Below, piece after piece: positions 18,015-25,666 of a DNA stretch of 64,000 nucleotides. A program made the position numbers and the translations under genes. The DNA lies in contig DIVF01000059.1 of NCBI GenBank assembly GCA_002423285.1, positions 1-64,000 on the forward strand, read 5' to 3'. The notes beneath the pieces were generated by a model. The model was given only the letters and a program-made list of their open reading frames with translations. It searched no databases and was not told where the DNA came from. Source of the stretch: Micavibrio sp. UBA6139. Lineage in GTDB: Bacteria; Pseudomonadota; Alphaproteobacteria; Micavibrionales; Micavibrionaceae. The stretch's first letter is position 1, and every line of letters begins with the position of its first letter.

Positions 18015-18284
18015 TTAGGCTTTCAGCAGCGCCTTAACGCGTGCGTTCAGACGCGAGAATTTACGCGCTGCGGTGTTTTTGTCGATGACGCCTTTTGCAG
18101 CACCACGAGCCAGTTTCGGCTGAACAACTTTCAATGCCAACGCAGCAGCAGCCGAATCGCCAGCTTGCAACGCCAGTTCCACTTTTTTCACAAAAGTGCG
18201 CATTTCGTTACGGCGTGCGCCGTTAATGACTGCGCGGGCTTCGTTGCGGCGGACGCGTTTTTTTGCCGAATCGTTTGTGGGCAT
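18015..18284 (-). CDS. rpsT: 30S ribosomal protein S20
   Basis: 89 aa, basic. Binds 16S rRNA early in 30S assembly. Sequence MPTNDSAKKRVRRNEARAVI, then the conserved helix RSEMRTFVKK-like, 'AAAALALKVVQPKLARGAAKGVIDKNTAARKFSRLNARVKAL', is diagnostic. The rpsT-dnaA neighbourhood is common in Alphaproteobacteria. It has its own downstream terminator. Confidence 0.95.
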   Translation of the reverse strand: MPTNDSAKKRVRRNEARAVINGARRNEMRTFVKKVELALQAGDSAAAALALKVVQPKLARGAAKGVIDKNTAARKFSRLNARVKALLKA

Positions 18285-18454
18285 GGACTGCTCTCTTTAT
18301 CTCTTACCAAAAGGGTTGTTCAAAAATCTGTTCCCGTCGCCCTTCACATGGGGCCGGTCCAGCCGCTCAGGCGACAGGGTTTATCCGTGGGACGGGTGAG
18401 TAATAACGGCGTTTTGGCCTTTGTGTCAAGTGAATCCGGTATAATTTTGGGTGA

Positions 18455-18847
18455 TTATGGATTCGGCGACAGGTTGAAATGAACGATATTCAAACCGGCC
18501 CGCAACTCCAGCAACAGCACCAGTTTTTCGCCCTGACGGGTGAAACTGGCCGCACCCGGCCCGCCGTGCTGGCGCACCCACCCTAAACGGGGCAAAATAT
18601 CGAGATAAAAGTTAACAATTTCAGCGGCTTGTAGTTTTTCAGCCACGGCGGAGGACTGAACGATTCGCCCTTCCGGCTTATCAAACACGACCGTTTCATC
18701 GGACAGCTCATACAATCCCGGCATAACCGGGATATCATTTAACTCACTGAAAAACCTTGTTTCTGCGGCCAAAGCAGCACCGATTCCCGCCCCTGAAAGG
18801 ACAGCGGCGATCAACAGGGTTCGGAATAACCATTTGAAATAATTCAT
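18455..18847 (-). CDS. small exported protein, unknown function
   Basis: 130 aa. The N-terminus (NYFKWLFRTLLIAAVLSG, then AGIGAALAAET) is a Sec signal peptide with a probable AxA cleavage site. The mature ~100 residues include IPVMPGLYELSDETVVFDKPEGRIVQ and a helix-strand pattern (AEIVNFYLDILPRLGW... RQGEKLVLLLEL). Similar small periplasmic proteins occur near mutM in Alphaproteobacteria; the role is unknown. The ATG at 18847 overlaps the mutM stop as ATGA, so it is translationally coupled to mutM; it was chosen over an in-frame codon at 18865. Confidence 0.8.
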   Translation of the reverse strand: MNYFKWLFRTLLIAAVLSGAGIGAALAAETRFFSELNDIPVMPGLYELSDETVVFDKPEGRIVQSSAVAEKLQAAEIVNFYLDILPRLGWVRQHGGPGAASFTRQGEKLVLLLELRAGLNIVHFNLSPNP

Positions 18848-19683
18848 TTTTGCTTTTCCGCGCAATAAAAACTGGACCGCCCGCCCTGTACAATCCGGCG
18901 AATGCCTCCGGTCTTCACTATATCACAGCTGCAGCCCGGGCAAGCCTCGCCCACTTTGTCATACACGGTAAAATGATGCTGGAAATACCCCAGCTCCCCG
19001 CTGGCTTGGCGGTGATCCTTCAACGTCGAGCCGCCCTTCTCAATCGCCTTTTTCAAAACCTTGCGAATGGCCTGAACCAATTTTTCGGCCCGGTCGCCGG
19101 AAATGGATCCTGCTTCGCGTTCGGGGCTGATCCCGGCCAGGAACAAAGATTCGCTGGCATAGATATTCCCAACCCCGACCACGACCCGCGGGTCCATCAA
19201 GGCCGTTTTAATGGCGACCTTCTTCCCACGCAGCCGCTCGACCAGATAGGGGCCGCTGAAATCATTGGAAAGCGGCTCCGGCCCCAGTGCTACAAAAACC
19301 GGATGATCATCCATGGTCGCAGCATCAACCAGCAGGACAATGCCAAAACGCCGCGCATCATTCAAAACGATGACGCGTTTGTTTTTGAGGTGAAGCATAA
19401 AATGATCGTGGGTTTTGGGTGTATAGCCCTCACCTTCGATCTGCACGCGCCCGCTCATCCCCAGATGCATGACGAGAATTTTTCCGGTATCCAGCGTGAT
19501 GAGAATATATTTCGCGCGGCGCGAAACATGCTGGATGGTGGCCCCCTCCAGCGCCGATTTCAGGCGCGGTGGAAAGGGTTTGCGCAAATCCTTGCGGCGG
19601 ATTTCTGCGCGCAGAATTTTCTGCCCCCGCATCACAGGATCAAGACCACGGCAAACCGTTTCGACTTCGGGTAATTCAGGCAT
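18844..19683 (-). CDS. mutM: formamidopyrimidine-DNA glycosylase, zinc finger with altered fourth ligand
   Basis: 279 aa, usual length. Removes oxidised purines such as 8-oxoG and nicks the strand. Catalytic N-terminus PELPEVE (Pro2, Glu3) and the H2TH region (VVGVGNIYASESLFLAGISP) are intact. The C-terminal zinc finger has Cys248, Cys251 and Cys274, but the final Cys (expected at 277 in the usual YCPxCQ) is Lys: it reads YCAEKQ. An extra Cys253 (CPGCSC) could replace it. It forms an ATGA-overlap pair with the downstream exported protein gene. Confidence 0.95.
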   Translation of the reverse strand: MPELPEVETVCRGLDPVMRGQKILRAEIRRKDLRKPFPPRLKSALEGATIQHVSRRAKYILITLDTGKILVMHLGMSGRVQIEGEGYTPKTHDHFMLHLKNKRVIVLNDARRFGIVLLVDAATMDDHPVFVALGPEPLSNDFSGPYLVERLRGKKVAIKTALMDPRVVVGVGNIYASESLFLAGISPEREAGSISGDRAEKLVQAIRKVLKKAIEKGGSTLKDHRQASGELGYFQHHFTVYDKVGEACPGCSCDIVKTGGIRRIVQGGRSSFYCAEKQK

Positions 19684-19695
19684 GGGGAACGGTTT

Positions 19696-20361
19696 CTATT
19701 CTGCTTTACGCGTCCAAAGGATCCCCGCTTCACCGCTATACTGGATCAACGGATAGGTCGGGTTACGGCTTGGGAATTGCGGGTCAACCGGGCCAGAAAA
19801 CCATGATTGTTGTTGATCATCCACGCGCAGCTCCACCGTGAAGGGCCGATTGGTCAACGGCAAATAACGATTGGCGGCATCTTCATCTTGCGGATTGCCG
19901 AGCGTCTTATCCGGGGTCAGGGTCAGATAGGCGCCATCAACCGTATAGTGTCCACGTGCAAAGTAACGGGGCTTTCCTTCGACACTGCGCATGACGATAA
20001 TCTGGTAGGTACCGTTTTGAATATGGAACAGGCTGTAATAATCCAGAAATTTTGATTCCCACACGCCTTCGATCTTATCGGCGGAGACACGCTTGGCACG
20101 CCCCTCCTTCACCACGCCTTGACGCTCAATGGGTTTTTGATGGGAAAGCGGTGCCGCGACAACGGCGGGGGTCTCGTCTTCCTGCACTGCGACCACGGGC
20201 TCTGCAGCCGGACGGTAACGCTGCAATGCCAAAGCCCCGACAGCCAAAACGGCCAACACACCGCAGCCCAAAACAACATAACCGATCAGGCGGTCCTGTT
20301 TCGGTGATGATGGCTTTTTAGGCATCTTTTTCGGGGCAGCACGTTTTTCAGACATAACCAT
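19696..20361 (-). CDS. unknown single-pass membrane protein
   Basis: 221 aa, not recognised. A basic cytoplasmic N-terminus (SEKRAAPKKMPKKPSSPKQ) is followed by a membrane helix (IGYVVLGCGVLAVLAVGALAL), a Pro/Ala linker and a ~130-residue exported domain rich in strands (VWESKFLDYYSLFHIQNGTYQII, RGHYTVDGAYLTLTPD). The strand pattern recalls small lipocalin-like or calycin domains, but this is a guess. A longer ORF start at 20511 would run through the groEL terminator and the groEL 3' end, so 20361 or 20355 is preferred. Neither has a clear ribosome site. Confidence 0.72.
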   Translation of the reverse strand: MVMSEKRAAPKKMPKKPSSPKQDRLIGYVVLGCGVLAVLAVGALALQRYRPAAEPVVAVQEDETPAVVAAPLSHQKPIERQGVVKEGRAKRVSADKIEGVWESKFLDYYSLFHIQNGTYQIIVMRSVEGKPRYFARGHYTVDGAYLTLTPDKTLGNPQDEDAANRYLPLTNRPFTVELRVDDQQQSWFSGPVDPQFPSRNPTYPLIQYSGEAGILWTRKAE

Positions 20362-20370
20362 ATTATGCGT

Positions 20371-20400
20371 AAAAGAAAGGGCCGGATCAACCGGCCCTTT
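20371..20400 (-). terminator. groEL terminator
   Basis: A perfect 10-bp stem, AAAGGGCCGG and CCGGCCCTTT with a 5-base loop, then CTTTT on the minus strand, 28 bases after groEL. Confidence 0.93.
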
Positions 20401-20428
20401 CAAATTCTGTAATGGATGGGGGGAAGGC

Positions 20429-22081
20429 TTAGAAGCCCATGCCGCCCATATCACCCATGCCGCCCATACCGCCAGCACCGCCCATAGCAGGTTTGCTGTC
20501 GTCTGGAGCATCCGTCACCATCGCTTCGGTCACGATCATCAGGCCTGCAACAGACGCCGCATCCTGCAACGCCGTACGAACGACTTTCACAGGGTCAACA
20601 ATGCCGGTTTTAACCATATCGACATATTCGTTGCTCTGGGCGTTGTAGCCATGGTTGGTGTCGCCTTTTTCGAGCAGGTGACCAACGATAACCGAACCTT
20701 CCATACCAGCGTTTTCAACAATCTGGCGGATTGGCGATTGGATAGCGCGGCGGATAATGTCCACACCAACTTCCTGATCGCGGTTATCGACTTTCAAGCC
20801 TTCTAAAGCCTTGGTCGCATACAGCAGGGCAACGCCGCCGCCAGCGATAATGCCTTCTTGAACAGCAGCGCGTGTCGCGTGCATCGCATCATCAACGCGG
20901 TCTTTGCGTTCTTTCACTTCAACTTCCGATGCACCACCAACGCGGATCACAGCAACACCACCAGCGAGTTTCGCCAGACGTTCTTGCAGTTTTTCTTTGT
21001 CGTAGTCAGAGGATGTTTCAGCAATTTGCGAACGGATCTGTGCGCAACGGGATTCGATCTCAACTTTTTCGCCAGCACCATCAATGATGGTGGTGTCGTC
21101 TTTGGTGATACGAATGCGTTTTGCCTGACCCAGCATTTCCAGCGTTACTGTTTCCAGTTTAATGCCGATATCTTCGGAAATAACCTGACCTTTTGTGACG
21201 ATGGCCATGTCTTCCAGCATTGCCTTGCGGCGATCACCGAAACCAGGGGCCTTCACAGCAGCCACTTTCAAACCGCCACGCAGCTTGTTAACGACCAGCG
21301 TTGCCAAAGCTTCGCCTTCAACGTCTTCAGCAACGATCAGCAATGGACGACCGGATTGAACAACGGCTTCCAGAACCGGCAGCATCGATTGCAGGTTGGA
21401 TACTTTTTTCTCAACCAGCAGGATGTACGGGTTTTCCAGTTCGGCAACCATTTTGTCCGCATTGGTGATGAAGTACGGGGACAAATAACCACGGTCAAAC
21501 TGCATACCTTCAACGATATCCAGTTCTGTTTCCAGGGATTTGGCTTCTTCAACTGTGATAACGCCTTCTTGACCGACTTTGTCCATTGCCTTGGCAATGT
21601 ATTCGGAAATTTCAACGTCACCGTTAGAGGAAATCAAACCAACTTGCTGAATTTCAGAATTGGTTTTAACAGCCTTTGCACGGGATACCAGATCAGCAAC
21701 AACGATGGTCACTGCCTTGTCGATACCGCGACGCAGATCCATCGGGTTCATACCGGCGGCAACGGCCTTAACGCCTTCGCGAACGATGGCTTGGGCCAGA
21801 ACGGTTGCGGTTGTTGTGCCATCACCAGCGATGTCGTTTTGTTTGCTGGCAACTTCACGAACCAATTGCGCACCCATGTTTTCGTGCTTGTCCTTCAGCT
21901 CGATGGATTTTGCAACGGTCACGCCGTCCTTGGTCACTTGTGGTGCGCCAAAGGATTTATCAATCACAACCAAACGGCCTTTTGGACCCAGTGTGACTTT
22001 CACAGCATCAGCGAGGATATTCACGCCGCGCAGCATTTTGTCGCGGGCTTCGCCACGGAATTTTACATCTTTTGCAGACAT
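20429..22081 (-). CDS. groEL: chaperonin GroEL
   Basis: 550 aa. Makes the double-ring folding chamber that works with GroES. Sequence starts MSAKDVKFRGEARDKMLRGV and contains VTLGPKGRLVVIDKSFG and the ATP-binding AGDGTTTATVLAQAI. It ends in the Gly-Gly-Met tail (GGAGGMGGMGDMGGMGF). It is the second gene of groES-groEL with 42 bases between them, under the CIRCE element upstream of groES. Confidence 0.98.
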   Translation of the reverse strand: MSAKDVKFRGEARDKMLRGVNILADAVKVTLGPKGRLVVIDKSFGAPQVTKDGVTVAKSIELKDKHENMGAQLVREVASKQNDIAGDGTTTATVLAQAIVREGVKAVAAGMNPMDLRRGIDKAVTIVVADLVSRAKAVKTNSEIQQVGLISSNGDVEISEYIAKAMDKVGQEGVITVEEAKSLETELDIVEGMQFDRGYLSPYFITNADKMVAELENPYILLVEKKVSNLQSMLPVLEAVVQSGRPLLIVAEDVEGEALATLVVNKLRGGLKVAAVKAPGFGDRRKAMLEDMAIVTKGQVISEDIGIKLETVTLEMLGQAKRIRITKDDTTIIDGAGEKVEIESRCAQIRSQIAETSSDYDKEKLQERLAKLAGGVAVIRVGGASEVEVKERKDRVDDAMHATRAAVQEGIIAGGGVALLYATKALEGLKVDNRDQEVGVDIIRRAIQSPIRQIVENAGMEGSVIVGHLLEKGDTNHGYNAQSNEYVDMVKTGIVDPVKVVRTALQDAASVAGLMIVTEAMVTDAPDDSKPAMGGAGGMGGMGDMGGMGF

Positions 22082-22123
22082 TTGATTTCTCTCTTTTTAT
22101 AAAAATTGTTGTTCGTAGAAGGA

Positions 22124-22414
22124 TTAGGCAGCCAGAACGCCCATGATGTCGCTTTCTTTCACGACCAGGAATTCTTCGCCGTCCATGTTGACTTCAGTAC
22201 CGGACCATTTGGAGAACAGAACGCGGTCGCCTGCCTTCACATCCAAAGGAACGATTTTGCCGGTTTCATCACGAACACCGGAACCAACAGCGATTACTTC
22301 GCCTTCCATTGGTTTTTCCTTGGCGGTATCAGGGATAATGATACCCCCTTTGGTTTTTTCTTCTTGTTCAACGCGACGCAGCATCACGCGATCATGCAAA
22401 GGACGGAATTTCAT
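22124..22414 (-). CDS. groES: co-chaperonin GroES
   Basis: 96 aa. Cap of the GroEL chamber. MKFRPLHDRVMLRRVEQEEK, the mobile-loop region (KTKGGIIIPDTAKEKPMEGEV) and the closing 'EFLVVKESDIMGVL' are diagnostic. GGAGA lies 7 bases before the ATG. It is first in the operon, directly downstream of the CIRCE operator. Confidence 0.98.
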   Translation of the reverse strand: MKFRPLHDRVMLRRVEQEEKTKGGIIIPDTAKEKPMEGEVIAVGSGVRDETGKIVPLDVKAGDRVLFSKWSGTEVNMDGEEFLVVKESDIMGVLAA

Positions 22415-22474
22415 AGTCGAATCTCCAATAACGAGTTGTTTTTGTTAATATTTCATCCGAATAGCAGGGTGTTG

Positions 22475-22501
22475 TTAGCACTCCCGCCCGGTGAGTGCCA
22501 A
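22475..22501 (-). promoter_or_regulatory. CIRCE operator (HrcA binding site)
   Basis: Inverted repeat TTAGCACTC - 9 bases - GAGTGCCAA, one mismatch from the consensus TTAGCACTC-N9-GAGTGCTAA. It lies between the groES promoter and start codon, so HrcA repression of groES-groEL is expected. Confidence 0.93.
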
Positions 22502-22502
22502 A

Positions 22503-22531
22503 CATATAGAACCTCTGCGCCCAAAATTCAA
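22503..22531 (-). promoter_or_regulatory. sigma-70-type promoter of groES-groEL
   Basis: On the minus strand, TTGAAT (22526-22531) and TATATG (22503-22508) are 17 bases apart, right upstream of CIRCE. The start of transcription would fall at or inside the operator. Confidence 0.7.
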
Positions 22532-22668
22532 GCTTTCCGTGGCTTTGCATACACAGGCGGATGGATCAGGGGCCCTTTGGGCCGTTAATCTTTTGTAAAT
22601 ACCCCTGTGTGACACTGATAAAACGGGAAAGAATTCCTGCATATCAATGACACGGGAGCGTGTGCGGC

Positions 22669-22941
22669 ATGAGTGATGTGAATTTAAGACGTCAATTCGT
22701 CGATAATTACCGCCTGACCACGGCGGAGATCGTCTATCATTTGCCCGACTACCCGGAATTGCTGCAATCCTATATCTGGCAAGAATACGACATCGCGCCA
22801 AGATTCCCCGAACTGAACAAATTCCTCGATTTCTGGTCGCATAATCTGGATGGAAAATTACATTCCATCTATGTCGCGTCCCAAAAGCTGATCCTGCCGC
22901 GCGAAACAAAAATCTACGCGCAGGAATTCACGCTGCAATAA
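22669..22941 (+). CDS. usg: Usg family protein
   Basis: 90 aa. The Usg family is small, conserved in Alphaproteobacteria, and often found near trp genes; its function is not established. The sequence matches along its length: RLTTAEIVYHLPDYPELLQS, IWQEYDIAPRFPELNKFLDF, W...LDGKLHSIYVA. Start at the second ATG (MSDVNLRR, 22669). It stands alone between the divergent groES and the convergent rhodanese gene. Confidence 0.9.
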   Translation: MSDVNLRRQFVDNYRLTTAEIVYHLPDYPELLQSYIWQEYDIAPRFPELNKFLDFWSHNLDGKLHSIYVASQKLILPRETKIYAQEFTLQ

Positions 22942-22948
22942 CTCGACC

Positions 22949-23485
22949 CTAATCAGACTTATTCCACGGGGCGCGCGTCAGCAGCAATGCCAGTCCGCAA
23001 CGATTGGTGATGCCTGCAAAAACCAAGCCGCACCCAACCGCAATACTGAGCCCCAAAAACGCAATATCAACCCAAATACTCAGCAACGCGCCAGTGACCA
23101 CCAAAAGGCCTGCCGCAATACGCACCTGACGCTCTAAGGATAATCTGTCGCGCGCCCCGTCGCGGCCCTTATGAACGGCCACACCACAACGCTCACACGC
23201 ATCTAGCCCGCCATCAACCACGGTCACATTTGAAAACCCTGCCCCATCCAGCCGCTCCGCCGCTTTTTGCGCCCGCATCCCGGCCTTGCATAAAATTACA
23301 ACCGGGGTTGTCTTTCCGCCCGGCAGCTGCGCCGCCAACCCATCCGGGTCCAACTGATCCAGCGGTATATGAAGATGGTCGGACTGCACACGGCATTCAT
23401 CATGCTCCATGGCGGTACGCACATCCAGCAACACGGCTCCTGATGGCCATGGGCCCTTTATTGTTTCTGCTGTCGTTTTTTGCAT
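22949..23485 (-). CDS. rhodanese - DUF2892 membrane protein (YgaP-like)
   Basis: 178 aa. Residues 1-100 are a rhodanese domain with active-site loop CKAGMR (Cys66), expected to carry a persulfide. Residues ~115-178 form a DUF2892 domain with two membrane helices (IAAGLLVVTGALLSIWV, GLSIAVGCGLVFAGITN), then CGLALLLTRAPWN. This fusion matches YgaP, an inner-membrane sulfurtransferase. It is followed upstream by the AhpD-like gene on the same strand and lies divergent from an SqrR/BigR-type repressor, the same partnership as ygaV-ygaP. A sulfide/persulfide detoxification role is inferred. Confidence 0.9.
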   Translation of the reverse strand: MQKTTAETIKGPWPSGAVLLDVRTAMEHDECRVQSDHLHIPLDQLDPDGLAAQLPGGKTTPVVILCKAGMRAQKAAERLDGAGFSNVTVVDGGLDACERCGVAVHKGRDGARDRLSLERQVRIAAGLLVVTGALLSIWVDIAFLGLSIAVGCGLVFAGITNRCGLALLLTRAPWNKSD

Positions 23486-23496
23486 GATAGCCTCCT

Positions 23497-23847
23497 TTAA
23501 ACTGTTTTTGCCTTAAACTCATCATAAGCCCGCAAGGCATCCGCCGCATACATCAGCGATGGTCCACCGCCCATATAAACGCTCATCCCCAGAGTTTCGG
23601 CAATTTCTTCACGCGTTGCTTGCAAGCGGACCAGCGCCTTGGCGTGAAAACCAATGCAGCCATCACAGCGTGTGGAAACACCAATCGCCAAGGCAATCAA
23701 TTCTTTTGTCTTTTCATCGAGAACACCGCTTTTACTAGCGGCCTTTGACAAGGCATAAAACCCTTCCATCGTTTCAGGAATAACCTTGCGCAGCTCACCC
23801 GTATAGGCCGTGATATCTTGTGTAATCTGCTGATAATTTTTTGTCAT
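23497..23847 (-). CDS. carboxymuconolactone decarboxylase / AhpD-like protein
   Basis: 116 aa. The AhpD-like core contains ALAIGVSTRCDGCIGFHAKA: a redox CxxC (Cys61, Cys64) with His68 three positions on, as in peroxidase-linked AhpD enzymes. This suggests a disulfide or persulfide reductase rather than a decarboxylase. It is the first gene of a two-gene minus-strand operon with the rhodanese gene, 11 bases apart, facing the ArsR repressor. Confidence 0.9.
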   Translation of the reverse strand: MTKNYQQITQDITAYTGELRKVIPETMEGFYALSKAASKSGVLDEKTKELIALAIGVSTRCDGCIGFHAKALVRLQATREEIAETLGMSVYMGGGPSLMYAADALRAYDEFKAKTV

Positions 23848-23854
23848 GATTTGA

Positions 23855-23912
23855 TCTCCTTCTGTGTACTATGTTATGATATAATAAATTAAATTATTTT
23901 AATATAAAAACA
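23855..23912. promoter_or_regulatory. AT-rich intergenic control region, probable repressor site
   Basis: 74 bases separate the divergent AhpD-like and ArsR genes. An AT-only core with imperfect dyad (AATAAATT A AATTATTT) overlaps where both promoters must lie. It is a plausible operator for the neighbouring ArsR-family protein; no binding motif can be proven. Confidence 0.5.
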
Positions 23913-23921
23913 AGTGCTGTC

Positions 23922-24257
23922 ATGAAAAAGAAAATAGCGACCCCAGAAAGCCGCCGCGCCCAAGGCATGGCTCAGGCCCTCGACATGATGAAAATCATGT
24001 CCCACCCCCTGCGCCTGTCCATTTTATGCGCCCTGATCGAGCACCGCGAAATGTCTGCCGGGGAGATCGTGGAAAGGATTCGGGCGGAAACACCTGCCAA
24101 GGCCAGCCAATCGCAGATTTCACAATATTTGGGGCAATTGCGGGAACAAGGCCTGATTACAGGGCGAAAAGAGGGGCAATTTATCTATTACCGGATTGGC
24201 GATCCGCGCGTTAAGAAGCTGATTGCCCTGCTTCACGATTTGTACTGCCCGGCTTAA
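23922..24257 (+). CDS. ArsR-family repressor, SqrR/BigR/YgaV-like persulfide sensor
   Basis: 111 aa winged-helix regulator. HTH region: MSAGEIVERI... ASQSQISQYLGQLREQGLIT, then wing GRKEGQFIYYRI. Cys36 (in LSILCALIE) and Cys109 (in HDLYCP) stand where SqrR, BigR and YgaV have the two cysteines that form a tetrasulfide link with reactive sulfur and release DNA. No metal-binding ArsR motif (CVC) is present. It is divergent from the rhodanese operon, which it likely represses in the absence of sulfide. Its end overlaps the convergent ferredoxin gene by 4 bases. Confidence 0.9.
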   Translation: MKKKIATPESRRAQGMAQALDMMKIMSHPLRLSILCALIEHREMSAGEIVERIRAETPAKASQSQISQYLGQLREQGLITGRKEGQFIYYRIGDPRVKKLIALLHDLYCPA

Positions 24258-24577
24258 ACGCCGTTTGGCGCCACGGTCAGGCGCAACCCGTCCAGATCAG
24301 CGCGCATGACCAGCTGACACGACAGGCGGGAATTATCCTGCAATGCCAGCGCAGAATCGAGCATGGCTTCTTCATCATCGCTCATTTGCGGAATGCGGGA
24401 CAACCATGCGGGATCGACATAAACGTGACAGGTGGCGCAACAACACGCCCCGCCGCATTCGGCCTTTACGGGGTAACCGTAATCGCGCAACGCTTCCATG
24501 ACCTGCCAGCCAACCGGAATTTCCAGCTGCTCTTCAGTGCCATCGGCGTTGATAACGGTGATGTGATACGTTTCCAT
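24254..24577 (-). CDS. [2Fe-2S] ferredoxin, adrenodoxin type
   Basis: 107 aa. Cluster ligands C41-x5-C47-x2-C50-x36-C87 match adrenodoxin-type ferredoxins (the motif reads CGGACCCATC, with two extra Cys). The N-terminal strand pair and 'EALRDYGYPVKAECGG' are typical. It could serve Fe-S assembly, a P450 or an oxygenase, possibly reduced by the ferredoxin-NADP reductase at 27.0 kb. It converges with the ArsR gene. Confidence 0.9.
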   Translation of the reverse strand: METYHITVINADGTEEQLEIPVGWQVMEALRDYGYPVKAECGGACCCATCHVYVDPAWLSRIPQMSDDEEAMLDSALALQDNSRLSCQLVMRADLDGLRLTVAPNGV

Positions 24578-24589
24578 GATGTCGGTGAT

Positions 24590-25408
24590 TTAGCGCGATG
24601 GGCGTGGTTTTTCAATCATATTCCGCAGCGCTGCCGCAATCGCAGCCGTGCAGACCATGGCCATCAATGTGCTGACCACCGTTTGCACCAAGGTCCAGGC
24701 AGCCCCCAGCGAAACCGGCGCACCGCCTTCTGTCGGTGTACCGCTCAACAACGCAGACCCGACCATCCCCAGCACCAACAAGAACGGCACAGTGGAGACC
24801 AGCCAGATTCCCATCATCTGCAACGACATCAACATGCCCTGTTTGGTGCGGATGATAATATCACCGGTGATCCCGGCGGCGGCCGGGATGTATAAGAACA
24901 TAAAACGGAATCCCCAAGCCGTAATCACCAAGAAGCTGACTGCCGCCAAAAAGGCGAGGAAGCTCGGCTCAGCAGGGGCCGTTTGTTGCGACATCGCCGC
25001 CAGGTCAGCCTGTGCCATGACCTGAAACGCCGCCAGCAAGGCAATAACCCCGGCCAGCAGGAATTTAATCACCACATAGAACATCGTGCCCAGCATCACG
25101 CCATAGGCACGATCGAGCAAAACAGCTTCATCCTGCTTGCGATCGCCGCTGCTGCGGAAGGGCCAGCGTTGATCAAAGAAGATCAGCCGTGTGACATGGG
25201 CCAGCATCCACCCTTCGGTAAAGAAGGACGGCAACATAACCAGACCCATGCGCAAATAATTCTGTTCCCATCCCAAACCGGACAGGATCAGCAGGCAAAT
25301 CGCCTTGACCAGCAACGGAACCGCCGCCAGACGCAGCAGATAGCGGCGCTCCCGCCAGACAAGGCGGTAACCGAAATCAACACTGCTGATGACATCTAAC
25401 GGCTTCAC
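24590..25408 (-). CDS. unknown multi-pass membrane protein
   Basis: 272 aa, not recognised. About six hydrophobic segments, the first after a conserved-looking KPLDVISSVDFGYRLVWRERR amphipathic start. Clear helices are near VPLLVKAICLLILSGLG, FYVVIKFLLAGVIALLAAF, FLAFLAAVSFLVITAWGFRF and FLLVLGMVGSALLSG. No transport motif is visible. It starts upstream of the ferredoxin gene on the same strand with 12 bases between them, so they may share a transcript. Confidence 0.75.
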   Translation of the reverse strand: MKPLDVISSVDFGYRLVWRERRYLLRLAAVPLLVKAICLLILSGLGWEQNYLRMGLVMLPSFFTEGWMLAHVTRLIFFDQRWPFRSSGDRKQDEAVLLDRAYGVMLGTMFYVVIKFLLAGVIALLAAFQVMAQADLAAMSQQTAPAEPSFLAFLAAVSFLVITAWGFRFMFLYIPAAAGITGDIIIRTKQGMLMSLQMMGIWLVSTVPFLLVLGMVGSALLSGTPTEGGAPVSLGAAWTLVQTVVSTLMAMVCTAAIAAALRNMIEKPRPSR

Positions 25409-25465
25409 GGTCGCTCAACTCCCTTAATATTCACCCGGACCATATCATTGTTAACCAAAAGAATC

Positions 25466-25495
25466 TTGACGAAAAACACCCAACTTTGTTATGTA
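25466..25495 (+). promoter_or_regulatory. promoter for the leader-peptide/attenuator transcript
   Basis: TTGACG (25466-25471) and TTATGT/TATGTA (25489-25495) are 17-18 bases apart. The predicted start of transcription, about 25500-25503, coincides with the ATG of the short leader ORF, so that ORF would be translated from a leaderless message. Confidence 0.65.
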
Positions 25496-25502
25496 TAGGA
25501 CT

Positions 25503-25556
25503 ATGAAAACGCAGCACACGATCGCCGGATTATGGTGGCGGGCCTTATCAAAATAA
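25503..25556 (+). CDS. candidate leader peptide with tandem Trp codons
   Basis: 17 codons encode MKTQHTIAGLWWRALSK. Two adjacent Trp codons (25533-25538) sit six codons before the stop, as in trp leader peptides; the rhizobial trpL peptide is likewise short, leaderless and Trp-rich. No Shine-Dalgarno sequence at proper distance is seen, matching the leaderless idea. It lies directly before mutually exclusive RNA hairpins. The peptide is a prediction, below the size where ORF statistics help. Confidence 0.55.
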   Translation: MKTQHTIAGLWWRALSK

Positions 25557-25647
25557 GGTTCCAAGCGATCCCATGACGTCTGCAAGTCATTCAAATATAT
25601 AGCAGACGCTGCGCCGCCCGGAACCGTTAAGGACCGGGTTTCATTTT
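25557..25647 (+). promoter_or_regulatory. attenuator: antiterminator and terminator hairpins
   Basis: GGTTCC (25557-25562), directly after the leader stop codon, is the exact complement of GGAACC (25620-25625). That pairing would destroy the terminator formed by CCCGG...CC (25617-25625) with GG.CCGGG (25631-25638), which is followed by TTTCATTTT. A separate CGTCTGC/GCAGACG hairpin lies between them. A ribosome stalled at the Trp codons would leave GGTTCC free; one reaching the stop would cover it. Confidence 0.6.
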
Positions 25648-25666
25648 ATAAAAAGGCGCTTGCATC

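Noticed and set aside
20858..22102. Plus-strand ORF opposite groEL
   Set aside because: Shadow of groEL with odd composition (many Asn, Phe, Cys); no ribosome site.
25511..25640. Known riboswitch (SAM-II, speF, glycine) for the 25.5 kb leader
   Set aside because: No consensus core of these could be matched; the leader-peptide attenuator explains the pairings better.
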